DNA of 64,000 nt from Molossus alvarezi (lineage: Eukaryota > Chordata > Mammalia > Chiroptera > Molossidae). The first letter of the stretch is position 1; each line of letters begins with the position of its first letter. The translations under genes were made by a program, and so were the position numbers. Positions 22,038 to 32,800 of the stretch are shown here, in pieces. The notes beneath the pieces were generated by a model, which made no database searches, was not told the DNA's origin, and saw only the letters and a program-made list of their open reading frames with translations. The stretch covers positions 218,500,290-218,564,289 of the forward strand of contig CM073885.1 in assembly GCA_037176705.1 (NCBI GenBank). Reading direction: 5' to 3'.

Positions 22038-22268
22038 GCCCTGGTTGGTTTTTCTCAGTGGTTAGAGCGTTGGCCTGCGGTCCAGAGAGACCCAGGTTCG
22101 GTTCCCGCTAAGGGCATGTACCTCCATTGCAGTGTGTCCCCGGTGCCGGTTGGGTTGTGTGGGTGGCAGCCACTCGATGTGTCGTCGATGTTTCTCTCTC
22201 TCTCTCTTCCTCCCACTCTATCTGAACAAAAAATGGAAAAAAATGTCCTCGGGTGAGGAAAAAAAACA
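22038..22268 (+). mobile_element. Ves-type SINE, class A
   Basis: Head 'gccctggttggtttttctc'. The TSD aaaaactttcagaaacta begins at 22020 and recurs with one change at 22269. A small deletion in the body removes part of 'cctttcacatcg'. Confidence 0.94.
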
Positions 22269-22286
22269 AAAAACTTTCAAAAACTA

Positions 22287-22730
22287 ACTAATGTGCCACC
22301 ATTGTAGCCACAAAAACTATTCTGTTTTCTTCTGAAGAACAAGAATCTAGAATAGCAAACCAAGAGTGGTGAATGGAGGTATAACTTCTTTTTTTTTTTT
22401 TAACTCATCCAAATTGTATAGTCCTACCATTTGGGTATTCCATTCTAACGTCTAGATGGACGTTATTTAAAAATAAAAACAAAAACAAAAACTAACAACT
22501 TGCTTGCTTGTACCAGATAAATAAAAATCAGTATTGATTCCCTTCCAAGCCTTGGGAATAAGGAAGAAGTTCTTGGATTTGTCTTCCCTTACTCTTCTGG
22601 AAGGCTTATGAGCTAAATGGTAACACAAGTTTGTAAGTCTCAGTAATATTTGAATATAGAGTTCTAAAACAAATATTGGAAAGAGGTAACTAAAGTCAAT
22701 ATTTAAGACGGTTGAAGAAATTATAAAGAG
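22287..22730. other. No recognisable feature
   Basis: AT-rich unique DNA. A 112-codon minus frame at 22467-22805 has its first codons in the neighbouring SINE and no domain. Confidence 0.45.
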
Positions 22731-22947
22731 CTCTGGACAGGGTGGCTCAGTTTGTTGGCGCATCATCCCGTGCACTGAAGGGTCATGGGTTTGATTACCA
22801 GTCAAGGCACATGCCCAGATTGCAGTTTCAATCTCTGGTCAGGGTGCTCTCTCACATCAATATTTTTCTCTCACATGGATGTTTCTCTCTCTCAATCTTA
22901 CTCTCTGCCTTTCTCTCTCTAAAATCAATTAAAATTTTAAAAAATAA
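22731..22947 (+). mobile_element. SINE, class C
   Basis: Head 'ggacagggtggctcagtttg', 'gggtttgattaccagtcaag' and a 'aaaatcaattaaaa' tail. No clear TSD, so it is older. Confidence 0.85.
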
Positions 22948-23029
22948 GTATGAAGAGACAAGCATCTAATGTAAGTGTGTTTAAGGCGCTTAATTTTTTC
23001 AAGTTACATCTAGATAAATGTTAAGATTC

Positions 23030-23400
23030 TTTGGGCTCACTAACAGACATCCTCACTCGAAGTGGCTTAAATGATAACAGCATTGGTTTTCTTTATAACG
23101 AAGAACCCAGAAGAAGTGCAGGATCCAGTGTTGGCTGATTCAATGGCTCAGTGATGTCATCAAAGATTTATATTTTTGCCTCCCTCTGCTTTGCTGCCCT
23201 CAGGAGAGGTTTCATCCTTTAGTTTTTCTCTTTGCTGGAAGATGGCTGCCAGTGGTCATTGGGCTACAAATGTTCTTCTATATGTCCAGAAGTATAGAAA
23301 TCCTACCCCTAACCAATCTGATTTTGGGTGAGGTACACACTCCAAACCAGTATCAGTTGCCTGGGAAATACCATGCACACATTGTTCTAAACTTTAGACT
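23030..23400 (+). repeat. Possible ancient interspersed repeat, family unknown
   Basis: Phrases such as 'agtggcttaaatgataacag', 'caatggctcagtgatgtcatc' and 'gctggaagatggctgccagt' are reminiscent of an old mammal-wide repeat, but I cannot name it. Confidence 0.3.
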
Positions 23401-24099
23401 AATCATGACCAAGAGGTGAAGATAAAATCAGATTTCTTTAAAGCACATAGCTGTGTGGGAGAAAAGTTGTTTTAGGAGGCAATGGGAAGTGAGTGTTGGG
23501 TAGGCAACCAATATTATTCTCTATTCCAAGATACTATGACGATGTGCAAATGAGATTACAAGACAGCAAACTTTGAAACAATCAGAAGAGAAAGAAATAT
23601 TCAAAAGTGGAGAGAAGTTGACCACAAACAACAGACCAATGACATTGATATCAATCCTAGTTCAGAATCAAGAACTGGTTATGAGAAGCTGCAGGCAGAT
23701 GATCAGGTCATACACCTCTCACCCCACCAACTGTACAAATTCCAAAACTATCCCCATGTCTGTCCCAAACGTCTCATTCCAGTCATCCTAGACCCCTTGA
23801 CAAAATGCAAGCTCTTTTCTTTTACTATTATCCCCAATGTACTCCATTGTTTTTTCCCTTGAGTATTTGATTTAAAACAAAACAAAACAAAACAAAAAAC
23901 ACTCACCTACATCCTTCATCTCTTGCTCAAATGCTTTCTTTTCCCTTCTTTGCAATCTGAGGTATCTGAAGAGGAGCCAGCTTTTGTTTACAGAGTGCGT
24001 AGAAAAAGTTTAAGGTTTTGAAAGAAATATGAGTATCACCCCATCCTTCTCTTCTTGGTCCCTTGATTTGGGCATACTGGTATCTTGAGCCAACCTAAA
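23401..24099. other. No recognisable feature
   Basis: Unique-looking sequence with an AAAAC-type simple run near 23875-23900. Confidence 0.45.
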
Positions 24100-24620
24100 C
24101 TGTCTCTTCCTATTAAGTCAAAGGAATTATACAGCAAGGAGAAAATAGAGTGAGGATGGAGATGTATACCTATGGAAGGCTTCAGAGAGGAGGTGATGCT
24201 TAAACTGTCAGTGTACAATCTAGATAGAGAAAAGAGTAACTGTTGAAGAACTCCATTTAATATGGCCAGATCGCTAGGTGAGGGATGAGAGATGAAGCTG
24301 GACAAAAAGTGAGGGTCATTTCTGATGGTTTTTAAATCCAGGTCTATCCCTATAATTCTCATTCAATTCATTCAGGATGAGGCCTGGGATTAGATTTTAT
24401 TTTTTCAAGGTCCCCAGATGATTCCAATGTACAAGTGGATTAAGAACTACTGCTCCAGAGAATGATTGAAGTATTTTAAGCAGGATAATGAGAGCCCGAT
24501 TTGAGTGGGATAGTCTGAAGAGAAGCAGTTTGGGATGCGAGGGGAATCTTGAGAAGTGGTCTGAGAGCTGGGAGGCAATAGCGTCTGGGACAGAAGAAAG
24601 AGAAATGGCCGTCAACGTAT
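24100..24620 (-). repeat. L2-like old LINE pieces with a MER5-like fragment
   Basis: Phrases 'gaaggcttcagagaggaggtgatgc', here split by decay, and 'attttaagcaggataatgag' resemble the old L2-associated repeat. In between, 24372-24455 ('aggtccccagatgattccaat') looks like a MER5 end. Open frames on the minus strand here (108, 72 and 68 codons) overlap these repeats. Confidence 0.35.
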
Positions 24621-25935
24621 ATTAATTTTAGAGGCGAAGACTGGATTTTTCTTATTAGCATTATTTGCAAGAGTAACTTCAAATTATTCAGTTCAAAATG
24701 AATGAGTTACCGGGATTGAGGGGTAAAGAAGGGAGGATGTTTGGTTGCGAAGGGATGACCACTGCAGGGAACATGGGGGTGTTTTATAACTTAGCATGGA
24801 AGTGACTGAGATGTTTGTATGTTGAAAGGAATTAATGTTTTACCAATAGAATGGATGAAAGTGATTTATGTTTTTTTTATATCATAGTAAGCCCAATATG
24901 AATGAACCCTATAACATTATCACCAACATATCAATATTGGTCAGATCATCCAAGGACTGTATTTCATTTTGAGTGTCATTCTTTAAAACATTTTAGGCAG
25001 TTTCTCAAAGCAACCCTGACACTACCCAGGACCCAGTTCAGGTAATGAAGGCATTCTGGGGCTCAGGAACGGAGCCAGGCAAAGTTCAAGTGAAAACCCT
25101 TACCTGGAGCCTTATTCCTCTAGGTCCGCCTTTGAGGTAGAGCTGGGGAGAGGATGGTATGGGTTGTTCATGGTTTTCCCCTGTACTCCTTTCTTTAAAT
25201 GTTTGCAAACATGAATCTAAAAAGCTCTAACAAAAAATCTAATTTCACTAATAAATAATTTAATTAAAAACAAAAACAAAATGGGGCTCATTCAGAGGAA
25301 AATGGCCAAAATATTAAAAGGGAGTAAACCACGTCCTGTGATGTATAGTTTAAAAAAATAAAAATATTTTGCCTAGAGAAGAAAGATTTGAGTTGACCTA
25401 ATGTTTTATACACACACACACTCACACCCACACACACACACACAGGCTATGATCTGAAAAATGAAGAAGATATTCTACAAATGCTTTTCAGTCAATGCTT
25501 AGGTAATCACCAAAGCAAAAGTATCCTGGGGGCCCAGAAAAATAAGGAGATCTTTTTCCCAAGTCTGAGTAAGAGGGACTTACCGGAATAGAAAGGCAGT
25601 GGCCTCCTTGAAAAAGCCAAGTTCAGTGGTTTAAATCAGAAGGAGAAAGTATGAAAGAAATAAGAGAGCTAGTGTCCAGTGACCACTGGAATATAGAGTA
25701 GGTCAAGAAAAAGTACCTCTTCCAAGCTTGGAAGGCAATGTGGTTGCTTTATGCAATTGAAGTATAAAGGACAACACAAATCAAAGGGAATCCTAATACT
25801 AGGTAAAAACTATAAGGATATATATAGCTTTTATGAGCTCCTATCTCTATGTCTAGATGTATATATCTATATATTTATATGTAATACAGGCTCATTAGTA
25901 TTAAAAAACAACAATATATAAAAATAAAAAGTAGA
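24621..25935. other. Mostly unique sequence with a CA microsatellite
   Basis: No repeat family recognised except the interrupted (CA)n at about 25409-25445. No coding signal. Confidence 0.5.
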
Positions 25936-26186
25936 GTCCTGGCCAGTTTTGCTCAGTGGTTGGAGTGTCCCTTCGGTCCATGGGTCCAATTCAGGTCAAG
26001 AGCACACACCTGAGTTGTAAGTTCGATCCCTGGCCTCAATTGGGACGTGTGCCAGAGGCAATCAATTGATGTGTCTCTCTCACATTGATATGTTTCTCTC
26101 TCTCTCTCCCTTTCTTCTTCCCTTCCACTCTCTCTAAAAATCAATGGGAAAAACATCCTTAGATAAGGATTAACAACAAAAAAAGA
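25936..26186 (+). mobile_element. Mosaic SINE: class A head, class C body
   Basis: The head 'gtcctggccagttttgctc' is A-like, but after 'acacacctgagttgtaagtt' the body reads 'cgatccctggcc' and 'gaggcaatcaattgatg', as in class C. Tail 'atccttagataaggatt'. TSD not clear. Confidence 0.85.
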
Positions 26187-27027
26187 GGATATTGTTTTCA
26201 CATTTGAGGGCAGCTAATGAATAATATTCATCCACGTTCAGATACAATGAGAGAGCCAGGCGAATAGACATAAAAATGTCTGCTTTGTTACTGCTGGACT
26301 GACTGTAGAATGCAGCCTAGGTGGGAGGCAGCAGTGGTCATTGCTAATACCAAATGCCAGGATAGCACATGTCTTCCCCAGTGCCTGAGAATGCCACACA
26401 ACCACATTAAAAAAATTCCTGAAATGCTGACAAGTTAATGTTTTCAAGGGCTCCACATTTGGGCTCACTAAGAAAGAGAGGAAGCATTCACTTGGAAGTG
26501 ATTATAAACAGTCACCCTTTCCCCTACTTGAAAACAAAAGGTCACGTTGGCTGTCGCCTTTAAAAACTTGGCTGGCCTTCCCTTATCTTGATGGCCTAGT
26601 GTGTAGAGACACTGTGACAATTATTAGAAAATGCTAAAATGGCTGAAATGTTGGGTTTAAAGGTCATATACTGATGTAATTTCTTCTGTGGGTTTCTTGG
26701 AAACTGCTCAGGAAATCTCTTGCTGAGTTAGTAAAGACAATGAACCAAAAGCACACTTGCTGGCAACTTGAGTGAATGCATGTGAGGCAGCTCTCTCTTG
26801 TTCAGGCTGGAAGAACTTTTACAATGGATAGTATACAATGCCTTCACTTGCCCAAGTTCTACTATCGGTGCAGCCCACAATTGTTTGTCATTCACTCTCC
26901 TTGTCTGTGGCTTCTATGATCTCTAATGATGTTCACCAAGTTTGGGTCTATGTTTAAATGAGCATCTCATTACACCTAAAACAACTCTATTAAAGTGTGT
27001 CTCCTTGTATAAACAATGATGTTCATT
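26187..27027. other. No recognisable feature
   Basis: Unique-looking sequence. The 76-codon minus frame at 26238-26468 has no domain. Confidence 0.5.
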
Positions 27028-27041
27028 GCATTCTTACTTTT

Positions 27042-27640
27042 ATTTATTTCTATTTTTTTATTTAATTAACTTATTTTTGTTACAGATGTTTCTCCTTTTT
27101 CCCCCAATGATACCTCATCCCCCCCATCTCTGCCCTGTCCCCAGCTTTGTTGTCCATGTCCATTGTTCATGCACACATGCATATAAGTTCTGTGGTTTAT
27201 CTCTCCCCCACACCATTCCCTCTTCTGGGGATTGTCAGTCTGTACCCCACTTCCACATCTCTGGGACTACCCCATTCTTCAGACTGTTATGTTCATTATA
27301 TTCCACAAATAAGTGAGATCATATGATACTTGTCTTTCTCTGTTTGGCTTGTTTTGCTTAGGATAATACTGTCCAGGTCCCTCCATGTCGTCTCAAAGGA
27401 TAAGAGATCTTTCTTTCTTACAGCTGCATAGTACTCCATTGTGTATATGTACCACTGCTTTTTTATCCATTTGTCTACTGATGGACACTTGAGATGTGTC
27501 CAGATCTTAGCTATTGTAAATAGTGCTTCTACGAACATGGGGGTACATATATTCTTTCTGATTGATGTTTCAGACTTCTTAGGGTATATTCCTAGAAGAG
27601 GGATCATTGGGTCAAATGGCAGTTCAATTTTTAATTTCCC
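27042..27640 (-). mobile_element. L1 insertion A: 3' UTR and ORF2 end
   Basis: Minus-strand bat L1 3' end with its reversed A tail at the left. The target word gcattcttactttt is at 27028-27041. It continues to 'attgggtcaaatggcagttc' (ORF2 C-terminal region) and then switches strand at about 27641. Confidence 0.9.
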
Positions 27641-28183
27641 TTAAGAACAGGAACAACACAAGGATGCCCACTTTCATCACTCTTATTTAACATAGTACTG
27701 GAAGTCTTAGCCACAGCAATCAGACAGGAAGAAAAAATAAAAGAGATCCAAATTGGAAAGGAGAAAGTGAAACTGTCATTATTTGCAGATGACACGATGC
27801 TATACGTAGAAAACCCCAAAGACTCCATCAAAAATCTACTAGACTTACTAAATGAATTTGGCAAAGTAGCAGGATACAAAATTAACGTCAAGAAATCAAC
27901 AGCGTTCTTGTACACCAATGATGAAGTCACAGAAAGAGAAACTAAAAAGCAATACTGTTTATCATCGTGGCAAAAAATTAAGATACCTAGGAATAAACTT
28001 AACCAAAGAAATAAAGGACCTATTAGTAGAAAACTACAGGTCATTGAAAAAATAAATAGAGGAAGATATAAAAAAGTGGAAGCACATACCTTGTTCATGG
28101 ATTGGAAGAATTAACATCATTAAAATGTCCATACTACCCAAAGCAATCTATAGATTCAGTGCAATCCCATCAAAATACTAACA
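27641..28183 (+). mobile_element. L1 insertion A: inverted 5' part
   Basis: Plus-strand L1 ORF2 from the reverse-transcriptase region, in opposite orientation to 27042-27640. The second target word gcattcttactttt follows at 28184-28197. This is the standard outcome of twin priming. Confidence 0.88.
27767..28114 (+). pseudogene. L1 ORF2 reverse-transcriptase fragment
   Basis: A 115-codon open piece of L1 ORF2. Residues 6-9 are FADD, the L1 form of the polymerase YxDD active-site motif, followed by the L1-typical region around 'NPKDS' and 'GYKINVKKS'. Full L1 ORF2 is over 1,200 residues, so endonuclease and C-terminal domains are absent. The frame decays after about residue 65. It cannot be functional. 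Confidence 0.85.
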
Positions 28184-28197
28184 GCATTCTTACTTTT

Positions 28198-28424
28198 TAA
28201 AAAAAAATTTATTTATTTATTTTTGTTATAGCTGTTTCTCCTTCCCCCCCCCACTGATTCCTCCTCCCTCTCCTTCCCCACCCTGTCTCCTGCTTTGTTG
28301 TCCATATCCATTGTTCATGCATACATGCATATAAGTTCTGTGGTTTATCGCCACCCCCCCCCCCCTTCTGGGGATTGTCAGTCTGTACAGCACTTCCATG
28401 TCTCTGGGACTACCCCGTTCCTCA
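28198..28424 (-). mobile_element. L1 3' UTR part of a SINE-L1 chimera
   Basis: Minus-strand L1 3' UTR with reversed A-rich tail at the left ('tttatttatttatttttg'), a C-run at about 28353-28364, and L1 sequence up to 'gggactaccccgttc'. It joins a SINE directly at about 28424. Confidence 0.87.
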
Positions 28425-28658
28425 CCTGAGGACATTCCTCCATTCCTTATTCAGACAGAGCGGGAGGGAGAGAGAGGAAGAGAGAGAAAGAGAAACATCA
28501 ACATGAAAGGGACACATTGAGTGGCTGCCACCCGCACAACCCAACCAGGGCCGGGGACAAACTGCAACCAAAGTAAATGCCCTTAGTGGGAACCGAACCT
28601 GGGTCTCTCTGGACCACAGGCATCGATGCTCTAACCTCTGAGCCAAACCGGCCAGGGC
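28425..28658 (-). mobile_element. Ves-type SINE, class A, fused to L1
   Basis: Full body and head on the minus strand but no A tail: 'ctcacctgaggac' abuts L1 sequence. The target word reappears as cattcttaatttt at 28660-28672, so the SINE and L1 share one insertion event. Confidence 0.9.
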
Positions 28659-28672
28659 ACATTCTTAATTTT

Positions 28673-29079
28673 AATAGTAACAAAAAGTCAGAAGTTAATT
28701 GTCAATTGATTGAGAAACTAAATTCATTGAAATTCCAAGTTATTTAAAAAGAGTAAGTTGGAGCTGTATATACCCATTTGAAAAAGTCTACAGCATATTT
28801 TAAGCCATAAAAAAGGAGGTTGTAAAGTAGTATAATATTTACATAATATTATTCTAATTTTTGTACAAAAATATGTCAAGTTTATATCCATCTGTAAAAA
28901 TGTCTAGAAGGATGAATTCCAAACAATTCCAAATTGTTAATGGAATCTGCCTGTGAGGAGGATGATGGGAAAAACTTCTTCCCAGTTCCTTTATTTCCAT
29001 TGGAGTAAGAGTTTGTCTCTCATTCTTGTCTCAGAATCATCAAGATATTGGTTTTGTACCTAATTCAGAATTTTAATGT
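28673..29079. other. No recognisable feature
   Basis: AT-rich sequence, possibly decayed repeat, but no family is visible. Confidence 0.4.
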
Positions 29080-29742
29080 GATCCGCCCCAAAAATCAACA
29101 TATTTCCCCCTGGAACAAAACAAGATGATGTGAAATAACATTCACATGGAAAAATAAACATCCTGGAATATCTAGAAAAACATGGCAAAGTCAGAGCTAA
29201 AAGGAAAGACTAGCCATGCTCGCTATTAAAATATACCACAAGGCCTCCATAATCAAAACCATATGATACTGGCACATGATAATCAAACAGACCAATAAAA
29301 TAGAATTAAAGTCCAGAAATAGAACCAACTGCATATGGAAATCTCATATATGATAACAATGAGATCACAAATCCCTGGGGTAAAGATGGGCATTTTAATA
29401 AATGCTGTTGAGACAACTGGGTAGCCATTTGGAAAAAGATAAAATTAGATTTATTCTTTATACTTAACATAAAAGTAATCTCGAAGTGAGTCCAAAATCA
29501 AATGTAAAGTCAGACTATGCAAGTACAAGAAGAAAAGATAGGTGTAAGAAAAAGCTTCTAATCATGATTTAAAATCCAGATGTAAAAATGTTGATAAATT
29601 TCAATACATAATAAAAAAACAATTTTTACATGAGCAGAAATATATCATAAGCAAAGTCAAAAGTTGAATGAGATAAAGGGTTAATATCTCTAATACACAG
29701 AATTTTTAAAAATTAAAAAAAAAAAAAGATGTAAAATCCTAT
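29080..29742 (+). mobile_element. Old L1 ORF2 fragment
   Basis: Plus-strand L1 words: 'atggcaaagtcagagctaaaa', here decayed, 'aggcctccataatcaaaacca', 'tgatactggcacatgat', 'aactgggtagccatttggaa'. Many stops. Older than the other L1s here. Confidence 0.8.
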
Positions 29743-29756
29743 AGAAAATGGGGGGA

Positions 29757-30006
29757 CATCACCCTGGCCGGTTTGGCTCAGCAGTTGGGGCGTTGGCCTG
29801 TGGTCCAGAGAGACCCGGGTTTAGTTCCCACTAAGGGCACGTACCTCAGTTGCAGTTTGTCCTCGGCCATGGTTGGTCATGCGGGTGACAGCCACTTGAT
29901 GTGTCCCTTTCATGTCAATGTTTCTCTCTCTTCCTTTCTCTCCTTCCCACTCTATTTGAACAAAAAATGGAAAAAAATGTCCTTGGGTGAGGATAAAAAA
30001 AAAAAA
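29757..30006 (+). mobile_element. Ves-type SINE, class A
   Basis: Head 'ccctggccggtttggctcag'. The TSD agaaaatggggg occurs at 29743 and again at 30007. The 165-codon open frame at 29773-30270 is SINE sense sequence running into its flank. Confidence 0.94.
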
Positions 30007-30284
30007 AGAAAATGGGGGAACCTGAAAAACAACTCATTAAAAAGACATAAAAGTGCAAAATGTAATCCTGAACCAGATTCTGTATTGGAGGAAGACAATG
30101 CTATAAAGAACATTATTGGGACAACTGACAAAATTGAAATGTGGGCTTGTAGGTTGGATAAAAGTATTGTATTTATTTTAAATTTCCTGAATTTGCTGAA
30201 TTGTGGTTATTCAAGAAATATTCTTGTTCTGAGGAAATACACACTTAAGAGGCAAAGGGGTATGATATAAATGGTTCAGAAAAG

Positions 30285-30285
30285 A

Positions 30286-30314
<29 letters not shown>
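30285..30314. repeat. (GT)n microsatellite
   Basis: About 15 GT units. Probably length-variable. Confidence 0.97.
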
Positions 30315-30317
<3 letters not shown>

Positions 30318-30352
30318 ATACTCATTAAAGTTTCAGACCTACTGGTATGGAG

Positions 30353-30757
30353 CTGGGTCAGCACAGTTTCTGTAAAGGACCCAATAGTAAGTATTTTCTC
30401 TTTTGGGACCAGATAGTCTTGGTGGCAACAACTTAACTGTCATTGTAGCGCAAAAATAGCCATAAAAAAATACATAAATGAATGGCAATGCTCTAGTAAA
30501 CTTTATTCTAAAAAACTGATGGCAGCCACCAGTGTGGCTCCCTGGTTGAGCATCAACCCATGAACAAAGAGATCACCGGATTGATTCCCAGTCAGGGCAC
30601 ATGCTTGGGTTTCAGGCTCGATTCTCAGTCGGGGGTGTGCAGGAGGCAGCCAGTGGATGTTTCTATCTGTCTCTCCCTCTCCCTTCCTCTCTCTCTAAAA
30701 AGATCAATAAAACATTTAAAAAATAAATAAAGATAAAAAACCAGTGGCAGGATTTGC
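30353..30757 (-). mobile_element. hAT-Charlie nonautonomous element, split by a SINE
   Basis: Reverse orientation of the element at 13019: 'cagtttctgtaaaggaccc', 'attgtagcgcaaaaatagcc'. It resumes after the SINE at 30736 with 'cagtggcaggattt'. A C-run (about 30763-30776) follows. Confidence 0.77.
30525..30735 (+). mobile_element. SINE, class B
   Basis: Head 'ccaccagtgtggctccctgg', body 'acatgcttgggtttcaggc'. The TSD aaaaactgatggcag (30511-30524 region) matches aaaaaccagtggcag at 30736, within the Charlie element. Confidence 0.92.
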
Positions 30758-30933
30758 GCCTCCCCCCCCCCCCCCCATCACAGTTATATTACTTTCAGAA
30801 GAAACCGAGAACAGATATTTGGAAAACTTCAATTTTTTGCCACAAGTACTTAGCATAGGGCCTGTCATTTAAGTTCTTGCTAAGTAGTAGTTAATTTTTT
30901 TTCAGTCATAAATGGACTTTGAAAAAGTGTTTT

Positions 30934-31125
30934 GTTTTTTTTTTAAATTGATTTTAGAGAGAGAGAGAGAGAAACATCGACGGAAGAGAACACCGATTGG
31001 CCTTCCCCTGCATGCCTCCCAGTGGGGATCAGGCCCACAACCCCAGCATGTGCCCTAGCGGGAATTGAACCAGTGACCTCTTGGTGCATGGATGGGCGCT
31101 CAGCCACTGAGCCACACTGGCAGGG
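30934..31125 (-). mobile_element. SINE, class B
   Basis: Minus copy with head ending 'gagccacactggcaggg' and a short GA repeat. The flanks gaaaaagtgttt and gaaaaagctttc are a decayed TSD. Confidence 0.9.
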
Positions 31126-31137
31126 TGAAAAAGCTTT

Positions 31138-31850
31138 CACTTTAAAAATAAACTTACAGAAAAGTTGCAAGAACAGTAAGGATAAGACCCAGTTATCCTT
31201 TACCAGAATCTCTAGTAAAAATTTAAACATTTTGCCCCATTTGCCTCTCCCCTCTCCCCAGCCTCCCTCCTTCTCCAATTCCAGGTTAGACACAGAATTG
31301 TTCTTGCTCAACAGTAACTGCTCAGTGTGAGGAGTCATCTGTTCGGCAAACAGTCTTCTCAGGCCGTCGTTCTAAAGCATCATTCTGTCACACACACGGC
31401 ACCTGCAAATGTAGACACCCGCAAATAGTCTTACAGCTCACACTTTCTTTCAGTGTTTATTTTATTTTGGTAACATGTTGAAATTGGAACTTAAGAAAAG
31501 TCTAATGGGCTATATTGTACTTCAAACATGATTTTTAGGTTTTTGAAAAATGTTTAATTTTTAAAAATAATAGTCACAAGTTTCAAAGAGCAGAAAGCCT
31601 CAGATGGTATACAAGCTAAAAGTCTCTCTTCTGTCCTGTCTCCCAAATGCCCAGTTTTGTTCCTATCTTTTCTTCATTTTGAAATATATCCTTCCAAGTT
31701 CTTATTTATCACATACAAGCAAAGTCTAATACAGATTCCTATCTCCCCCTCTTTTTAACTCATAAGGCAGCATACTGGAGACCCCGTTCCGCACCTTGCT
31801 TTTCCCCCCCCAGTTAACATACCAGAGCTCACCCCACATTGTACATGGAG
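31138..31850 (-). repeat. Old L1 (L1M-type) 3' UTR pieces
   Basis: Phrases 'acttacagaaaagttgcaag' and 'taaacattttgccccatttg' near the start, and further AT-rich L1M-like sequence at 31440-31850, resemble the 3' region of ancient L1s. Similar sequence occurs at 39033. Exact limits are uncertain. Confidence 0.5.
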
Positions 31851-31860
31851 ATGCAGAATA

Positions 31861-32219
31861 GAATAGTGGTTAAGCACTTACAGGTTAAAACCACTACATA
31901 TATGTCAAAAATGAAAGAGTTGGCTCTTATATTATTCTCCAAGTCCTCTGGAGATTGACTCAGTTATGACTTTAATTATTTTGACTAAATAACAGTTCTG
32001 ATCTAATCTAGGTTATCTTCCGTGGATCCCTAATGGCAAGAAGCCTTGGGAACTAGATGTGATGAGAAAGTAAAGGGAGGCAGCTCAGCCATGCAGAAAA
32101 CTAGACTTGGCTCTGAAAGCTTTAAAGAGGATCTTTCGAGAGTTTATTAAGAAATAATTAAAATATGCTACTGATGTTAGGAATCAGGCACAAATAAACA
32201 GTCTAAGTAATGTCAGTGA
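31861..32219. other. No recognisable feature
   Basis: Unique-looking sequence before an LTR-like element. Confidence 0.45.
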
Positions 32220-32800
32220 GGGGTTCACGATATGCTACCCCCAAATAGGCTGCTTTGGCATAAGGGTTATTTTGAACTGAAGGCACTTAAGAAACGGCAG
32301 ACACAGAAGGAGCTCTTTGCTCTTTCACTTTCAAATGAAAGCAAGGCATAAATTACTTTTGTAAAGATAATAAAGTTCCCTTTGAGGAGGAGTGCCGCCT
32401 CCCCTCCTCAGCACCAGGAGAAGAGCAACCCTTATCACAGGAGATAAAGAGTGGGCACTGAGATGAGTCTGCATAAACAAACCTTATTGAAATAGCTCCT
32501 ACCTTCCACTCCTCGTTCCCACATATTTACCTTCCCACAATGACCGCCCCTAAAAGCCCAAACCCTTTATTCTTTGTGTAGACACTTCTCAACAACTTAC
32601 CACTCTTCGTTAAAGTGATATAACATATAAACTCCTAGGCCTAAACACTTCTTTAGGGTTTTACTTCTTTTCTGTATGCCCCTGTGTACATACCAAATAA
32701 ACCTTTTCTTCTGTTTACCTTTGTCAATTTAATTTGCAGGCCTCAGTCACTGACATGAAGAGAGTAGAGGAAGAGTCCCCCATCCCACACCATTAATATA
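32220..32800 (+). repeat. Solo LTR-like element (endogenous retrovirus, copy 1)
   Basis: Non-coding. It shares with 36250-37560 the ordered words 'ccccaaata(g/t)g', 'ggttattttgaactg' versus 'gattattttaagtgg', 'cttaagaaac', 'cagaagga', and a T-rich 3' region with an AATAAA at about 32695. Edges are approximate; no viral gene is attached. Confidence 0.55.

Noticed and set aside
27767..28114. Functional reverse transcriptase
   Set aside because: Only a 115-codon piece of L1 ORF2 with frame decay, in an inverted truncated insertion.
29773..30270. 165-codon plus-strand gene
   Set aside because: Starts inside a Ves SINE and runs through its tail into flanking DNA. The same starting peptide appears at other SINEs.
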